The notes beneath the pieces are model-generated. The model searched no databases, was not told where the DNA came from, and saw only the letters and a program-made list of their open reading frames with translations. 64,000 nt of DNA from Symbiodinium natans (Eukaryota > Sar > Dinophyceae > Suessiales > Symbiodiniaceae): positions 323,501-387,500 of the forward strand of contig CAJNDS010002180.1 of assembly GCA_905221605.1 (NCBI GenBank), written 5' to 3'. The translations under genes and the position numbers were made by a program. Every line of letters starts with the position of its first letter. Within the stretch, counting starts at the first letter, position 1. Below are positions 20,647-30,725 of the stretch, in pieces.

Positions 20647-20765
20647 CTATATGGCTGTCCACACAAGGGCTAGTTTAGGGTTTAGGGTTTAGGGTTTAGG
20701 GTTGTTTTAGGGGCTTTGGGGTTTTGAGTTCAGAAGGCCCTGCCATATGGCTGTCCACTAGGGCT
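20647..20765. repeat. Telomeric block flanked by direct duplication
   Basis: ATATGGCTGTCCAC followed by a GGGCTAG word occurs at 20649-20673 and again at 20745-20765, with a TTTAGGG block (20672-20705) and short spacer between. The duplicated flank suggests insertion with target duplication. Confidence 0.7.
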
Positions 20766-21063
20766 AGAGGGTTTAGGGTTTAGGTTTCTCTGTGACAGTG
20801 GGGTAACATTTTACATGTGTAAGGGTACTTAAGTTCAATAAGGAATAGAATTTTACACTTTAATACTATCCAACCATGAACTAGGTTTAGGGGTTTAGGG
20901 GAATCGAGTTTAGGGGTTTCGGGGTTGAGGGTTGGGTTAGGGGTTAGGGGTTTAGGGGTTTAGGGGTTTAGGGTTTAGAGGTGTAGGCACCAAGGTGCTT
21001 AGGTGTTTAGGCGTTTAGGTGTTTAGGGGTTTGGGGTTTTAGGGTTCAGGGGTTTAGTTTAGG

Positions 21064-21213
21064 GTGCTTGACGAGGTTGAGGCTGCAGTGGGGCGATTTG
21101 GATTTAGCGAAATATGGGCCGGGGCTATTTATGACGATGGGTATTGCAAGCTTTTCTTGACAGAGTACACCCTAAAGCCTGAAACAAACAAAAACAGGAA
21201 GCCTATACCCTGA
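21064..21213 (+). CDS. Long exon: unknown protein (FGFSEIWAGAIYDDGY)
   Basis: Open for 49 codons between an upstream TAG and a TGA at 21211: VLDEVEAAVGRFGFSEIWAG then AIYDDGYCKLFLTEYTLKPE. Mixed hydrophobic/acidic pattern typical of a globular domain, among the most protein-like segments here. It starts right after a GGTTTAG block, and the true 3' end may be an unrecognised donor before the stop. Family unknown. Confidence 0.6.
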   Translation: MLDEVEAAVGRFGFSEIWAGAIYDDGYCKLFLTEYTLKPETNKNRKPIP

Positions 21214-21448
21214 ACCCAAGAGAAAGGAAATTTGTGAGGTGGACGTTTCGGCAGACGTTTATGTGAGTTTTAAACATAGCATAAATCGGGAATTCGTGGG
21301 TCCCCAGACATGGACTTACATGGCTGGCCAAGTATGTAGGCAATTTGCCTGGAGGGTTAGGGTTTAGGGATATACCTGAGTTAGTAGAATATCTGATTGT
21401 GTGTTGGGGGTACCTGCAGCTCCGTTATGGATACGCATAGCCTTTAAG

Positions 21449-21556
21449 TAAGGACTCAGAGTAGGCCTTTTTTGGAGGGGGGGGTTAGGTTGCCTTATAA
21501 GCCCCTTTAAACCAAAAATGGCACCCATTTTATTGCTAGGGTACTCTTGGGTCTAG
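21449..21556. mobile_element. MITE-like element, family C
   Basis: TAAGGACTCAGAGTAGGCC at the left and TACTCTTGGGTCTAG at the right, with the family core CCCCTTTAAACCAAAAATGG. It ends 47 bp before the exon at 21603. Confidence 0.8.
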
Positions 21557-21602
21557 TTTTAGTAAGGATTCCTCCCACAAGTCCACTGAATGTTCTGCCC
21601 AG

Positions 21603-21687
21603 GTACAGGGATGCCTGCGGAACTGCCAAAGTGGTTGCCTCGACCGCCTCCATGCCGGAACGCCAGTTCGCGCTGGACTGCGCTTGA
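21603..21687 (+). CDS. Terminal exon candidate (CGTAKVVASTASMPERQF)
   Basis: TGCCCAG|G acceptor and frame YRDACGTAKVVASTASMPER then QFALDCA to a TGA at 21685. A second frame (Cys-rich, GCLRNCQSGCLDRL) is also open, so frame choice is uncertain. Confidence 0.45.
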
Positions 21688-21702
21688 TGCAGTGGGAACG
21701 TA

Positions 21703-21866
21703 CGGGTTAGGGTTTAGGGTTTAGGGTTTAGGGTTTAGGGTTTAGGGTTTAGGGTTTAGGGTTTAGGGTTTAGGGTTTAGGGTTTAGGGTTTAGGGTTCA
21801 GGGTTCAGGGTTCAGGGTTTAGGGTTTAGGGTTTAGGGTTTAGGGTTTAGGGTTTAGGGTTTAGGG
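21703..21866 (+). repeat. TTTAGGG array, longest perfect run
   Basis: About 23 units over 160 bp with three TTCAGGG variants together in the middle (21797-21817). It follows 16 bp after the stop of the preceding exon. Confidence 0.95.
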
Positions 21867-22176
21867 GCTTCAGAGGGTTCAAGGTGTAGAGCTCCAGAGG
21901 GCTAAGGCTAAGGTGTAGAGTAAGGGGCTGAGGGTTCAGGGTTTCAACTAGGGTTTCTCCGGATCGTCTAAATTCTGAGCCCTTTTCAAACCCCAAGTCC
22001 TCAACCCAAAGCCCTAAACCCTAGACCCTGCAAAAAGCTCAAACTCCAAGAGCAACCATAAGCCTTCAAGAGGGTTAAGACAGGAGTACTATTTCCTTTT
22101 AAGAACCCTTGAGCAATTAGCCCTAGCCCAACCCTAAACCCTAAACCCTAAACCCGAAACCCTAAACCCCTTAGAG

Positions 22177-22272
22177 GACCAGCGCCACTACGAGCATAGC
22201 CTGCCTGCGAAGACGAACCCAAATCTGGTTTGGGTGGGCGTCTCTGGTGGCAGGCCCTTGGGGGCTTCCTAA
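22177..22272 (+). CDS. Exon (DQRHYEHSLPAKTNPNLVWV)
   Basis: TTAGAG|G acceptor; open frame DQRHYEHSLPAKTNPNLVWV then GVSGGRPLGAS to TAA at 22270. An internal GC donor (GTGGCAG|GCCCTT) is a likely true end. Protein-like; family unknown. Confidence 0.55.
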   Translation, partial: DQRHYEHSLPAKTNPNLVWVGVSGGRPLGAS

Positions 22273-22634
22273 ATCCTAAACCCTAAACCCTAAACCCCAA
22301 ACCCTAAACCCTAAGCCCTAAACCCGAAACCCTAAATTTTTGGGGTGCCTCTCAAGCCCATCCCCTCAAGCCCTCCATGAGGGCTTCTCCAGAGAACGGT
22401 CCCCCTTTTTTTGGGGGTTTCCTTTGCAACACAGGAGCCTTATAACTGTTTAGGGTTTAGGGCCAGGTCCCACTGTAATCCCTAAACCCCTAAACCCTAA
22501 ACCCTAAACCCTAAACCTTGAGCTTAGGGTAGGCAGGTGCGGGTCCGGGATTCCGATGAATACGGAAGTGTACAGAATTACAGCCCAGATTTCCGCCTTA
22601 CAATCAAGGGTTTCCCTAGCCGTTCCACCTCAAG

Positions 22635-22919
22635 TATCGTTCCACCTCAATTTCAGCGTGCTGCTTCAGCGCGAAGCCCACGCGCTGAAGCAGCACCCAA
22701 AATCGAGGCAGCACCCAAATCGAGGCAGCATGCATTTGGCACGGGAATTTGGCCTGGCATGTTTCTTCTCAAGCAAAATAGCCTTTCTAGCGAAACCCAG
22801 TTGATTTTCACAGCGTGCCACCTCGACTATCGTTCCACCTCAATTTCAGCGTGCTGCTTCAGCGCGAAGCCCACGCGCTGAAGCAGCACCCAAAATCGAG
22901 GCAGCACCCAAAGCGAGGC
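22635..22919. repeat. Duplicated ~90-bp unit with perfect 16-bp hairpin
   Basis: Copies at 22635-22729 and 22828-22919 are nearly identical. Each contains GTGCTGCTTCAGCGCG, a 7-nt loop (AAGCCCA) and the exact reverse complement (22658-22696 and 22851-22889). The AATCGAGGCAGCACCCA word is also repeated. Overlapping ORFs are likely incidental. Could be a structured RNA or a small inverted-repeat element. Confidence 0.9.
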
Positions 22920-22982
22920 GGAATGGCTATGGAACTCCTTGATACAATAGACTACAGACTACAGATCATACTCATTCGAAAT

Positions 22983-23105
22983 TTAGGGTTTAGGGTTTAG
23001 GGTTTAGGGTTTAGGGTTTAGGGTTTAGGGTTTAGGGATTAGGGATTAGGGTTAGGGTTTGGGGCTTAGGGTCTAGGGTTTAGGGTTTAGGGTTTAGGGC
23101 GTAGG
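22983..23105 (+). repeat. TTTAGGG array
   Basis: Seven perfect units then degenerate ones, ending at a GTAGGGTTTCGAG transition. Confidence 0.9.
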
Positions 23106-23859
23106 GTTTCGAGTGACATGGGCCAGGTGGGAGCTTTAGCCCGCAAATTCACGTGGCCCCAACAACCTAAGACGCTGAATCCAAGTCCCTAGACTCAAAA
23201 ACCACAAGTAAAGACCTCAAGTCCATCACCTCTTATAACATCAGCTTAAAACCCTTTTCGAACTCCAAACCCCATGTAAAACATTCAAACATAATAAAAC
23301 CTCCAAAACCCTCCATATAAACCCTCTATAAGCCCTAAATCCCAAACCTTGAAGCCCAAATCCTGAACTCCAATTCGTAAAGCAGAATACGCCCCAACTG
23401 CTCAACGCCTTGAGCCCACAGTCCTTCGGACGAGAAGGCCCCCAAACTTTTCGATGCTCTAAGGGTTTAGGGTTTAGGGTTTAGGGTTTAGGGTTCAGGG
23501 TTCAGGGTTTAGGGTAGGGGTTTACATGGTCCCCCTGTTTAGGGTTTGGGGTCTAGGGGTTTCCGAACACAGGGGTGCTCTATTTAGGTCTCGAGTAAGG
23601 AAATTCTACAATGTTGGGGGGAGATTCGGGGCGCCCCTCTTTTTGGAAATGCCATGTGGTCCCACACCTTCTCTTAAAGGGGTTCTGAAGCATGGGCCCT
23701 GGGGGTTGATAGCGTACATACATACGGGGTATATATATATATATATATGTATAAAGACAATACAGGGGGCACACAGAACCCTAAACTCTAAGCCCTATAC
23801 AGGAAGTATGGACGGGCCCCATACTAAGGGCCCCGGTATCTACCCCAAGACATGCGCAG
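23106..23859. other. Spacer with low-complexity and (TA)n
   Basis: Degenerate A-rich sequence at 23150-23460, TTTAGGG at 23463-23515, a copy of the GAAGTATGGGCCCT-type element (family I relative) at about 23668-23712, and (TA)n at 23731-23748. The 157-codon frame at 23526 crosses these repeats and is not credible. Confidence 0.65.
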
Positions 23860-23921
23860 GGGTGGCCTCAACGACGCAGAGATGTCGGAAGTGCGCAGCT
23901 TGCCACGGTATACTTGCGAAG
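23860..23921 (+). CDS. Exon (GGLNDAEMSEVRSLPRYTCE)
   Basis: TGCGCAG|G acceptor and CGAAG|GTTGAT donor bound an open frame GGLNDAEMSEVRSLPRYTCE. The GTTGAT donor recurs at the RCC1-type exon ending 29965. Protein-like; family not recognised. Confidence 0.6.
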
Positions 23922-25107
23922 GTTGATAGGGGCAGAGGCAAGTATAGCGAAGGGGTTGAGGTATGGATTGGGGATTCGGGTTTAGGGTTTAGGCTTTAGG
24001 GTTTAGGGTTAAGGGATAGGGTATATGGTTTAAGGTACAACCCCACACAACGTAGCATCTCATCTGTATTTTGTCTTGCCGATGGACGAGCTTACCATGT
24101 AGCACGTAGCTTATGTGTGTACGTAGCCCCTCTGGCAGCGTAAACACCGGGTAGTCCACCCATGACCCGAAACCTCAAACCCTAAACCCTAAACCCTACA
24201 CCCCAAGCCCAGCAAGTACGAGCAGCAAACCCTTTTGCCACAGCCGGAAACTCAGTCCCTAACCCTCCAAGCAGTTGCAGATAGAGCCCAACGTCTAGAT
24301 CAGAAACCCCAACCACGCAACCTTAGACCCCACACGTCCCAAAGCCCTGAAGCCCCAAGCCTGTAGGCACTTCTAGAAGGTTCATGGGTAGCTCTAACCT
24401 GGGTGGGTTTAGGGTTAAGGGTTTAGAATGATTCCGCCCAAAGCCCAGACCCTAAACTCAACCTCTGCCCGGCCCCTCAGCGCAAAGTCCACGAAGGAAG
24501 GCAAGTGGCCAGCGCACGCGCGGAAAGGCCGCCGAAAGCCCCCTAAACCCTAAGCCCTGAAACTAGCCCTGAACCCGAAACCATAAGCCCTAAACCCAAA
24601 ACCCTGAAACTAACCCTAAACCCGAAACCATAAACCCTAAGCCCTAAACTTAAACCCTGAAACCCTAAACCCGAAACCCTAAACCCTAAACCCTGAAACA
24701 CATAAACCCTGAACCCGAACCCCAAAGCCGAAACCATAAACCCTCCCACTCCAGACTGAGCCCCAAAGCCTCAACCAGAAGCCTACAGTCCTAGGCATGT
24801 TGAGAGGTTTAGGGTTTAGGGCTTAGGGTTCAGGGTTTGTGGGTTTGGGGTTTCGGGAAGACAGCCCCAGGAATATAGTATATAGGCATGTAGTTGGAAT
24901 TGACTGGATCCCAGTGCCCATGTCTATCACGAACCTGCTCATCTCCCGGGTACGACGGTACAGCTACTATAAGCCCGAAGTAAGGGAGCTCCTTTTGGAA
25001 AGAGGATTAGGGTTTAAGGCTGCGAGTTTAAGGTTTAGAGTCTAGGGTTTAAATTCTAAACCCTAACCCTAAACTGTTTTAGAGTTTAGGGCTTGTGAGA
25101 AAAACAG
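23922..25107. repeat. Degenerate telomeric stretch
   Basis: Degenerate CCCTAAA-like sequence at 24540-24750 gives the long minus-strand Gly/Phe-rich ORF, an artefact. A block at 24484-24530 carries a basic frame (KSTKEGKWPAHARKGRR) after CCCTCAG that may be an exon. Confidence 0.6.
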
Positions 25108-25176
25108 GCTTCACGCAAAGAAGCTCGCCGACATCAAGCCGTACTCGCGCCGCGTGTTCAGCACAAGGGCTTCGGA
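25108..25176 (+). CDS. Exon (KKLADIKPYSRRVFSTRAS)
   Basis: AAAACAG|G acceptor, open frame LHAKKLADIKPYSRRVFSTR then ASD, donor GAT|GTAGGG. Basic, protein-like, clean boundaries. Family unknown. Confidence 0.6.
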
Positions 25177-25332
25177 TGTAGGGTTCGGAGCTCATCCTTG
25201 AAGCGTTTAGGGTTCAGGGTTTAGAGTTTGGGGTTTAGGGTTTAGGTTTGAGGGCTCATCGCATTTTGGGGTGGAGGGATGCACAAGCCCCCAGCCTTTC
25301 GGCCACGAACTCGTTTGATTCGCCCCAAGGCT

Positions 25333-25420
25333 TGGGTTTAGGGTGAACCCTAAACCCTAAACCCTAAACCCTAAACCCTAAACCCTAAACCCTAAACCCT
25401 AAACCCTAAACCCTAAACCC
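25333..25420. repeat. Head-to-head telomeric junction and array
   Basis: GGGTTTAGGGT, two bases, then ACCCTAAACCC at 25335-25358. This is the TTTAGGG-to-CCCTAAA polarity expected of end-to-end fusion, continuing into about 10 perfect CCCTAAA units. Confidence 0.9.
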
Positions 25421-25812
25421 GGTTTTGTTTTGACCTCCTTGAGTCCCTAGCCCCTGATCCCTGCCTACTGTAGATGCTCCTCCACTCCCAGACCTTTTTC
25501 AACGCTGACCCCTGAACGTCAAAGGCAAACCTAACCCGAGAACAGTGGACTAGGCCCTCTATCAGCTGCATCGTGGGGCACGAAATATTCTCCACCCAGC
25601 TCCCAGGATCCCAATACCTCCCCTCCTGTTTGCCCTAGACCGTGTTTTTTTTTTTAGTTTGGGGCTTGGGTAATCAGAGAAACAATCACAACAACTACTC
25701 TTTCAACTGAAGCTCCACGTCACGACAACCGAAACAAATCCTAAACCCTAAGCCCTAAACCCTGCAGTCCTCCCTAAATCTCGCTGGCCTTGAGGTCATG
25801 GCTAGCGGCTAG

Positions 25813-25844
25813 CCGGCTTCGTGGAAGAACTGAGGGCCTTTCGG
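25813..25844 (+). CDS. Short exon (GFVEELRAFR)
   Basis: GGCTAG acceptor, frame AGFVEELRAFR, donor CGG|GTAGGT, a good GT consensus. Short but clean; family unknown. Confidence 0.45.
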
Positions 25845-26836
25845 GTAGGTGCCCTGCATCAGGATTTAGGATCTACTTAAAGGTTCACGGGTAGCTATAC
25901 GTCAAGGATGTTCAGGGTTTAGGGTTTAGGGCATAGGGTTGCGGGTTTAGGGTTTAGGGTTTGGGTTGAACAGAATGAATCGGACTTCTTGGATTCTGCC
26001 TTTGCATCATGGGAAGTGATCTTGATACAGGGCCGCTGGTCTGTCGGCTACGACGTTCTGGGCATGCGTCCTCGAGGGACTTGACAACCTTCACACCTAC
26101 GTCCGCTCCCCCCCCTTGTTCTTCGGGCTCAGGTTCCCTTTTCACATGGAGGTGCAGAGTAAGTTAGTTGCCTTGGAGCTTAGGAGGTGTGACCTCCTAC
26201 CTCATGAGCCAACACCATGGACCATGGCTTTAAGAAACCTGGGTTCCTGGAGAACCTAATATGCTAGCCCTAAACCCTAAACCCTACCTAAACCCTAAAA
26301 TACTAGGGCTCACGCGAAGCGAATGTATTTCGAACAAGCTCCACCTCCGAGCTTGGTCGTGGCGCTCAGAATGCCTTGCCCGAGAAGTAGTGGTAGGACT
26401 CACAAACCGCTGAGCGGTTGTCAAAGACTGATGTGCTGCCGGTGGTGAGCATTCCTTTCCGTCGAGAAAAAAGGCGGCACAAGGGGCTTGCTAACAGGAT
26501 AGCTCTTGCTCCTTGCATGGCAGGGAGGTGCAGGAGTGTTTGTAGCGTCAGCCCCATAAACCCCGAAAAACCCTTAACTCTAGTTTAACCCGTTAGGGTT
26601 TAGGGTTTAGGGGTTAGGGTTAGGGTTTAGGGTTTAGGGTTTAGGGTTCAGGGTTTAGGGTTTAGGGTTTAGGGTTTAGGGCTTAGGGCTTAGGGTTTAG
26701 GGTTTAGGGCTTAGGGCTTAGGGTTTAGGGTTTAGGCCAAGGGCAAGGGTTCAGCAGCGCAGCCTGCACTTCTCCCCACTTCACTGGACCCTAGTGCTGC
26801 GCAAGACCTCCTAAGCCCTCAACCTTGCCCCGGCAG
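25845..26836. other. Intron-like stretch, mixed
   Basis: TTTAGGG at 25915-25970, unique GC-balanced sequence at 25970-26260 and 26300-26560 with 63-codon minus-strand frames lacking splice context, and a long TTTAGGG/TTAGGGC array at 26590-26735. Confidence 0.6.
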
Positions 26837-26856
26837 CGGCAGCTTCGTCATGTGGG
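26837..26856 (+). CDS. RCC1-type micro-exon with GC donor
   Basis: After CCCCGGCAG the frame reads GSFVMWG, the central strand of an RCC1 repeat (G-x-F-V-x-W-G). The likely donor is GTGGG|GCCACC (GC type). About 20 nt long. Its motif and strand agree with the nearby RCC1 exons. Confidence 0.55.
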
Positions 26857-27849
26857 GCCACCAAACCCTAAACCCTAAACCCTGGACAACATCAGTCGCC
26901 CTTCCTAAGCCCTTAAGCCCCCAGACCCTCAAAGTCCTCAAAACCTCAAAACTCTTCAAGATCCTAAAATGTTGAAAACCCTCAGAATGCTCAGAATCCT
27001 CAAACCCTCCAAAACCTCGCCAACACCCTCAAAACCCTAAACCCTGAAATCCTCAAACCCTAAAACCTAAGCCCTAAACCCTAAACCCTAATCCCTAAGC
27101 CCTAAACCCTGATGTGCAGGTGAGGTTCCCACGGCACTGCAATCCAATCCTCAGCCGCTGGTCTGGGCTGGGAGCGCTTTAGGGTTTAGGGTTTAGGGTT
27201 TAGGGTTTAGGGGGGGTTAGGGGTTCAGGAGTTTAGGGGTTTAGGGTTTATCGGGTCGTCAGGGTTCAGAGGGCTTCGGGTTTAGAGTTTGAGCTTAGGG
27301 GCTTAAAGGGTTCAGGCGGCTTTACTTGGCCTTTAGGGGTTCAAGGGTTTAGGATTTCTCTTGGCTTTCTTCCGGCTGGCTCTTAGGACTTTAACTTTTT
27401 GGGCTTCTGCAGGAAACTACAATAAGGAGCCCAGAAGTTGAATTGTTAAGAGGGGTTCAGAAGTCAGCCAAGTTAGAGGGTTTTGCTAGGGTTTAGGAGG
27501 CTGAGGGTTTAGTGTCCGAGTTTAGGGGCTCCGAGTTTAGGGGCTCAGGCTTTAGTGTCTGAGTTTAGGGGCTTACAGTTTTAGGGGCTCAGGGTTTAGT
27601 GTCCGAGTTTAGGGGCCTTAAAGTCTTAGGGCGCCCCTCCCAAACCCTGAGACCTGAACCCTGCATCTCAAAGCACCCGAGCCATGAACGAAGCTCGAAT
27701 CTTGACTCCCTACAACCCTACAAACCCCAAAGCCTAAACCCTAAAACCCTAATACAGGGTTTAATTAGGGATCAGGGCCGCCCAGCCCCTAGAATGATAA
27801 AGCCCTAAGCCCGCCAAAAGCCCTAAGCGCCCCTTTGAGCACAGCTCAG

Positions 27850-27902
27850 GAGTGGAGTGTGGGCGCAAGCACACTGCTGCGGACCTGGACAGAGACAGCC
27901 GG
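27850..27902 (+). CDS. RCC1-type exon (VECGRKHTAA)
   Basis: CAGCTCAG|G acceptor and AGCCGG|GTTTTC donor. The frame reads GVECGRKHTAADLDRDSR, matching the RCC1 motif V-x-C/A-G-x-x-H-T-A-A-L. One extra Asp interrupts the usual A-A-L. Follows the 26837 exon at a plausible intron distance. Confidence 0.7.
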
Positions 27903-27978
27903 GTTTTCGGGCTTGAGGGTTTTTATTTTTTCAGCATTTTGGGGGGTTTTTAGGGTTTCAGGGTGGTAGGGTTTTAGG

Positions 27979-28066
27979 TTGGGATGTTCCCCCTTATACT
28001 AACAGTTCTTCGTAGGGGTACGATAATCCCTATTGCGGACTGTTAGTATAAGGGGGAACATCCCAA
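27979..28066. mobile_element. MITE-like element, family A copy 1
   Basis: Near-perfect 27-bp terminal inverted repeats: TTGGGATGTTCCCCCTTATA at the left and its complement at the right, enclosing a short loop. Only 88 bp long. Family A occurs at least seven more times in the window. Confidence 0.95.
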
Positions 28067-28159
28067 GTGTAAGGTTAGGGTCTTAGGGTTCGCAGGCCAG
28101 CCCTCAACCCCCTTTGGAGTCCAGGCTTAGGGCCTTCAGGTTCCAGGGCTTTGCATTTA

Positions 28160-28430
28160 AGGGTTTAGGGTTTAGGGTTTAGGGTTTAGGGTTTAGGGTT
28201 TAGGGTTTAGGGGACCCTTCTTAAACCCCAGTTCAGGACACGAGCGTCCACGTGATTCTTGTTGTACAACCCGCACGAAAACTCTGCACTCCGATCCCTG
28301 AGCCGCCGTTTATTTGCAGGATAAGAGGGAGTTCCCAAAATTTAGGGTTTAGGGTTTAGGGTTTAGGGTTTAGGGTTTAGGGTTCAGGGTTTAGGGTTTA
28401 GGGTTTAGGGTTTAGGGTTTAGGGCGAGAA
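28160..28430 (+). repeat. Two TTTAGGG arrays with unique spacer
   Basis: Arrays at 28163-28212 and 28341-28425 separated by unique sequence that is the junction of two telomeric insertions. Confidence 0.9.
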
Positions 28431-28884
28431 GTTCCCAGATTCCGAGTTGGAACCATCTCTGGCTTCCCGAAGTGATGATCCCTACTCTTTGGGTACATTT
28501 AGAAGTCGGGCCCTCGTATTGAGGGAATCATGGGACCACCATTTGCAAAGAGACATGGCCAAACAAGTCTCGAGACCAACTTTGACCCTAAATCCTCAAG
28601 GATGTTGAACAGGATTTTCAAAAGCAAGCAAGAAAGGGCTTGCAAGTGAGACCTGCCCTCCTGCACCATACACCTTATTCACCCTAAATGCCCCAAGAAT
28701 GTTAGGTAGGGTTATGTTGGGCGCGGGCGTGTTCGGAACACGCCCTACCCGAGTCGGGAGCTGGCTGGGGGCGAGTAAGGAATGGTTGGAGGCCGAGAGT
28801 GAAAGCCTAAACCCTAAACCCCAAACCCTAAACCCCAAACCCCAAACCCTAAACCCCAAACCCTAAACCCTAAACCCTAAACAG
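28431..28884. other. Spacer, no recognised gene
   Basis: Unique sequence 28430-28800 followed by CCCTAAA/CCCCAAA units at 28805-28882. The 87-codon minus frame reads into the telomeric repeat and is rejected. Confidence 0.6.
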
Positions 28885-29031
28885 AGCGGGCACGCCAAAG
28901 ACGGCCGCGAACTTGTGCCTGTGCTCGTACTGCAGACTTGGCCAAGTGACCGTTTCCGGTCGCTGCTCAAGCGCTCGCGGTATCTCACGGTGGGCTTGGG
29001 GAACTACAAAGCTTTAGTAATTCGCTTTTGA
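28885..29031 (+). CDS. Long exon candidate (SGHAKDGRELVPVLVLQTWP)
   Basis: AAACAG acceptor then 48 open codons to a TGA at 29029: SGHAKDGRELVPVLVLQTWP, then DRFRSLLKRSRYLTVGLG. A donor CTCACG|GTGGGC inside is a likely real end. Strongly protein-like. Not recognised. Confidence 0.55.
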   Translation, partial: SGHAKDGRELVPVLVLQTWPSDRFRSLLKRSRYLTVGLGNYKALVIRF

Positions 29032-29128
29032 TTCGGAAGGATCTTGCTTGACTTGAGTCACGGCACCTTCTGGAGGACAAACAGACGTGATGGCCCAGTG
29101 CAGTTGCTGCAGGGGTGTCCATCTCCTG

Positions 29129-29246
29129 TACCACCAAAGGATCCATGTACCTATATAGTATATACTTGGGCCTTAAAGGGGTTCCTATCTAGTAGCTTTA
29201 GGGCCCAAGAATATACTATATAGGTACATGGGTCCTTTGGGACCAC
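29129..29246. mobile_element. MITE-like element, family H
   Basis: Arms AAAGGATCCATGTACCTATA and its near-complement (ATATAGGTACATGGGTCCTTT), extended by TACTTGGGCC/GGGCCCAAGAATA. About 118 bp. It ends 15 bp before the exon at 29262, so it forms the 3' end of that intron. Confidence 0.9.
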
Positions 29247-29261
29247 CTGACATATTCCAAG

Positions 29262-29324
29262 CATGACGCTGCGGACGATGCCCGCCGTTTTGCATGGTGG
29301 CGAGGCTGCTTGCAGAACCACGGG
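29262..29324 (+). CDS. Exon (HDAADDARRFAWWRGCLQNH)
   Basis: ATTCCAAG acceptor and CACGGG|GTCCAA donor. Frame HDAADDARRFAWWRGCLQNH. Trp/Arg-rich, protein-like. The acceptor lies 15 bp from a MITE end. Family unknown. Confidence 0.55.
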
Positions 29325-29897
29325 GTCCAAGCTCGCACTCTTAAGCCCCAACATCCTAAACCCTCAACGGTTCTAAAGAGTTCCTTCTCCTAAGCCCCAA
29401 AATCCTAAACCCTAAACGGCTCTAAAGAGTTCCTACACCCTAAACCCTAAACCCTAAACCCTAAACCCTAAACCCGTCAGGTTATACTCCTAACATGCCC
29501 CCTGACTCAAGGATAGGACTAAGGTCGAGAATACATACCCGAAGCCCCAGGCCCTAAACCCAGGGTTTAGGGTTTAGGGTTTAGGGTTTAGGGTTTAGGG
29601 TTTAGGGTTCAGGGTTTAGGGTTCAGGGTTTAGGGTTTCGGGTTTAGGGTAACGGCCTAGGACTCTTAGCCCTGAATGCCCGAAATGCCCTGAACCCTAC
29701 ATCAGGATGTTGGTGCCCCAAACCCCAAACCCGAAACCCCAAACCCCAAACCCTAAACCCTAAACCCTAAACCCTAAACCCTAAACCCTAAACCCTAAAC
29801 CCTAAACCCTAAACCCCAAGCCCCAAGCCCTAAACCCTAAACCCTAAACCCTAAACCCCAAACCCTAAACCCCAAACCCCAAGACCTAAACCCCGAG
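29325..29897. repeat. CCCTAAA arrays with short duplication
   Basis: CGG(T/C)TCTAAAGAGTTCCT occurs at 29367-29385 and 29417-29434 around a degenerate telomeric piece. Arrays at 29440-29475 and 29570-29650 (TTTAGGG), and 29747-29892 (CCCTAAA/CCCCAAA). CCCTAAACCCAGGGTTTAGG near 29553 is an inverted junction. Confidence 0.8.
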
Positions 29898-29965
29898 GTC
29901 GCCGTGGGAGCCGAAGGGCAGGTGGTGTCCTGGGGCGACGACTCCAAGGTCCGGCGCCCCCAAAG
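29898..29965 (+). CDS. RCC1-type exon (VAVGAEGQVVSWGDD)
   Basis: CCCCGAG|G acceptor and CAAAG|GTTGAT donor. Frame VAVGAEGQVVSWGDDSKVRR fits the RCC1 core (A-x-G-x-x-G-x-V-x-x-W-G) with high confidence. Likely part of a beta-propeller protein involved in GTPase exchange or ubiquitin ligase regulation; the specific role is not inferable. Confidence 0.8.
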
Positions 29966-30725
29966 GTTGATAGGGTTTAGGGTTTAGGGTTCAGGGTCTG
30001 GGGTTAGGGTTTAGAACTTAGAGTTTATGGTTTAGAGGGTTTAGGGTTTAGGGATCCCAAGTCCTAAGCCCTTAGCATTTAAGGGGGTTTAGGGGCCTTG
30101 GCGGTGAGGGTTCAGGGGTTTGCTGTTTAAGGCTTAGAGCCGTGGTTTCGGGTTTAGGGGTTACTTTGGGCTCGGGGGTTTAAGGGTGTTTTGGGGCCGT
30201 AAATTTCGGGTATGTCCTTAGATTCTTGGAGGGTGGCCCTAGGGGTGGGGAGGTCGTTGGGAGAACTCGAACCCTATACCCTCAACCCCAAACCCGACCC
30301 TAGACCCTAAACCCTGCGAAATGAAAGCCTTCAGAGCTTCGTTGGGGTCGCAGGGGAGATTGGGGCAGATTGGGGCTTGCCACAGTGCAGGGGGTTGAGG
30401 GGAAACCCTTGGAACCCTGTGGTTTTGTTTTGCGGTGTGGGTTTGGGGTTAGGGTCTGGGGCTTGGGGTTTGGGGTAGTAGCAGGCAGGCCCTTGAGAAA
30501 TCATGCGTCCTCTCTCATATTGCGTTTTAGAGAAAACTTCTGTTGGAATGTGTTCAAAGGGCTGTAAGGGCAAACCTTGACTTGCTCGGTTCCTCCAACC
30601 CTCCAATATCAGGACCCGTGATCGTCAAAGTAGTCACGTCTAAACCCTAAACCCTAAACCCTAAACCCTAAACCCTAAACCCTAAACCCGTCGCCCATGC
30701 GCTTTGGAGGTTTGGGGGCTTTTGT

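Noticed and set aside
24543-24749. Gly/Phe/Val-rich ORFs such as those with FRVLGLG or FRVQG text
   Set aside because: These recur wherever TTTAGGG-type repeats are translated, because GGGTTTAGG encodes G-F-R/V-x; they are repeat shadows.
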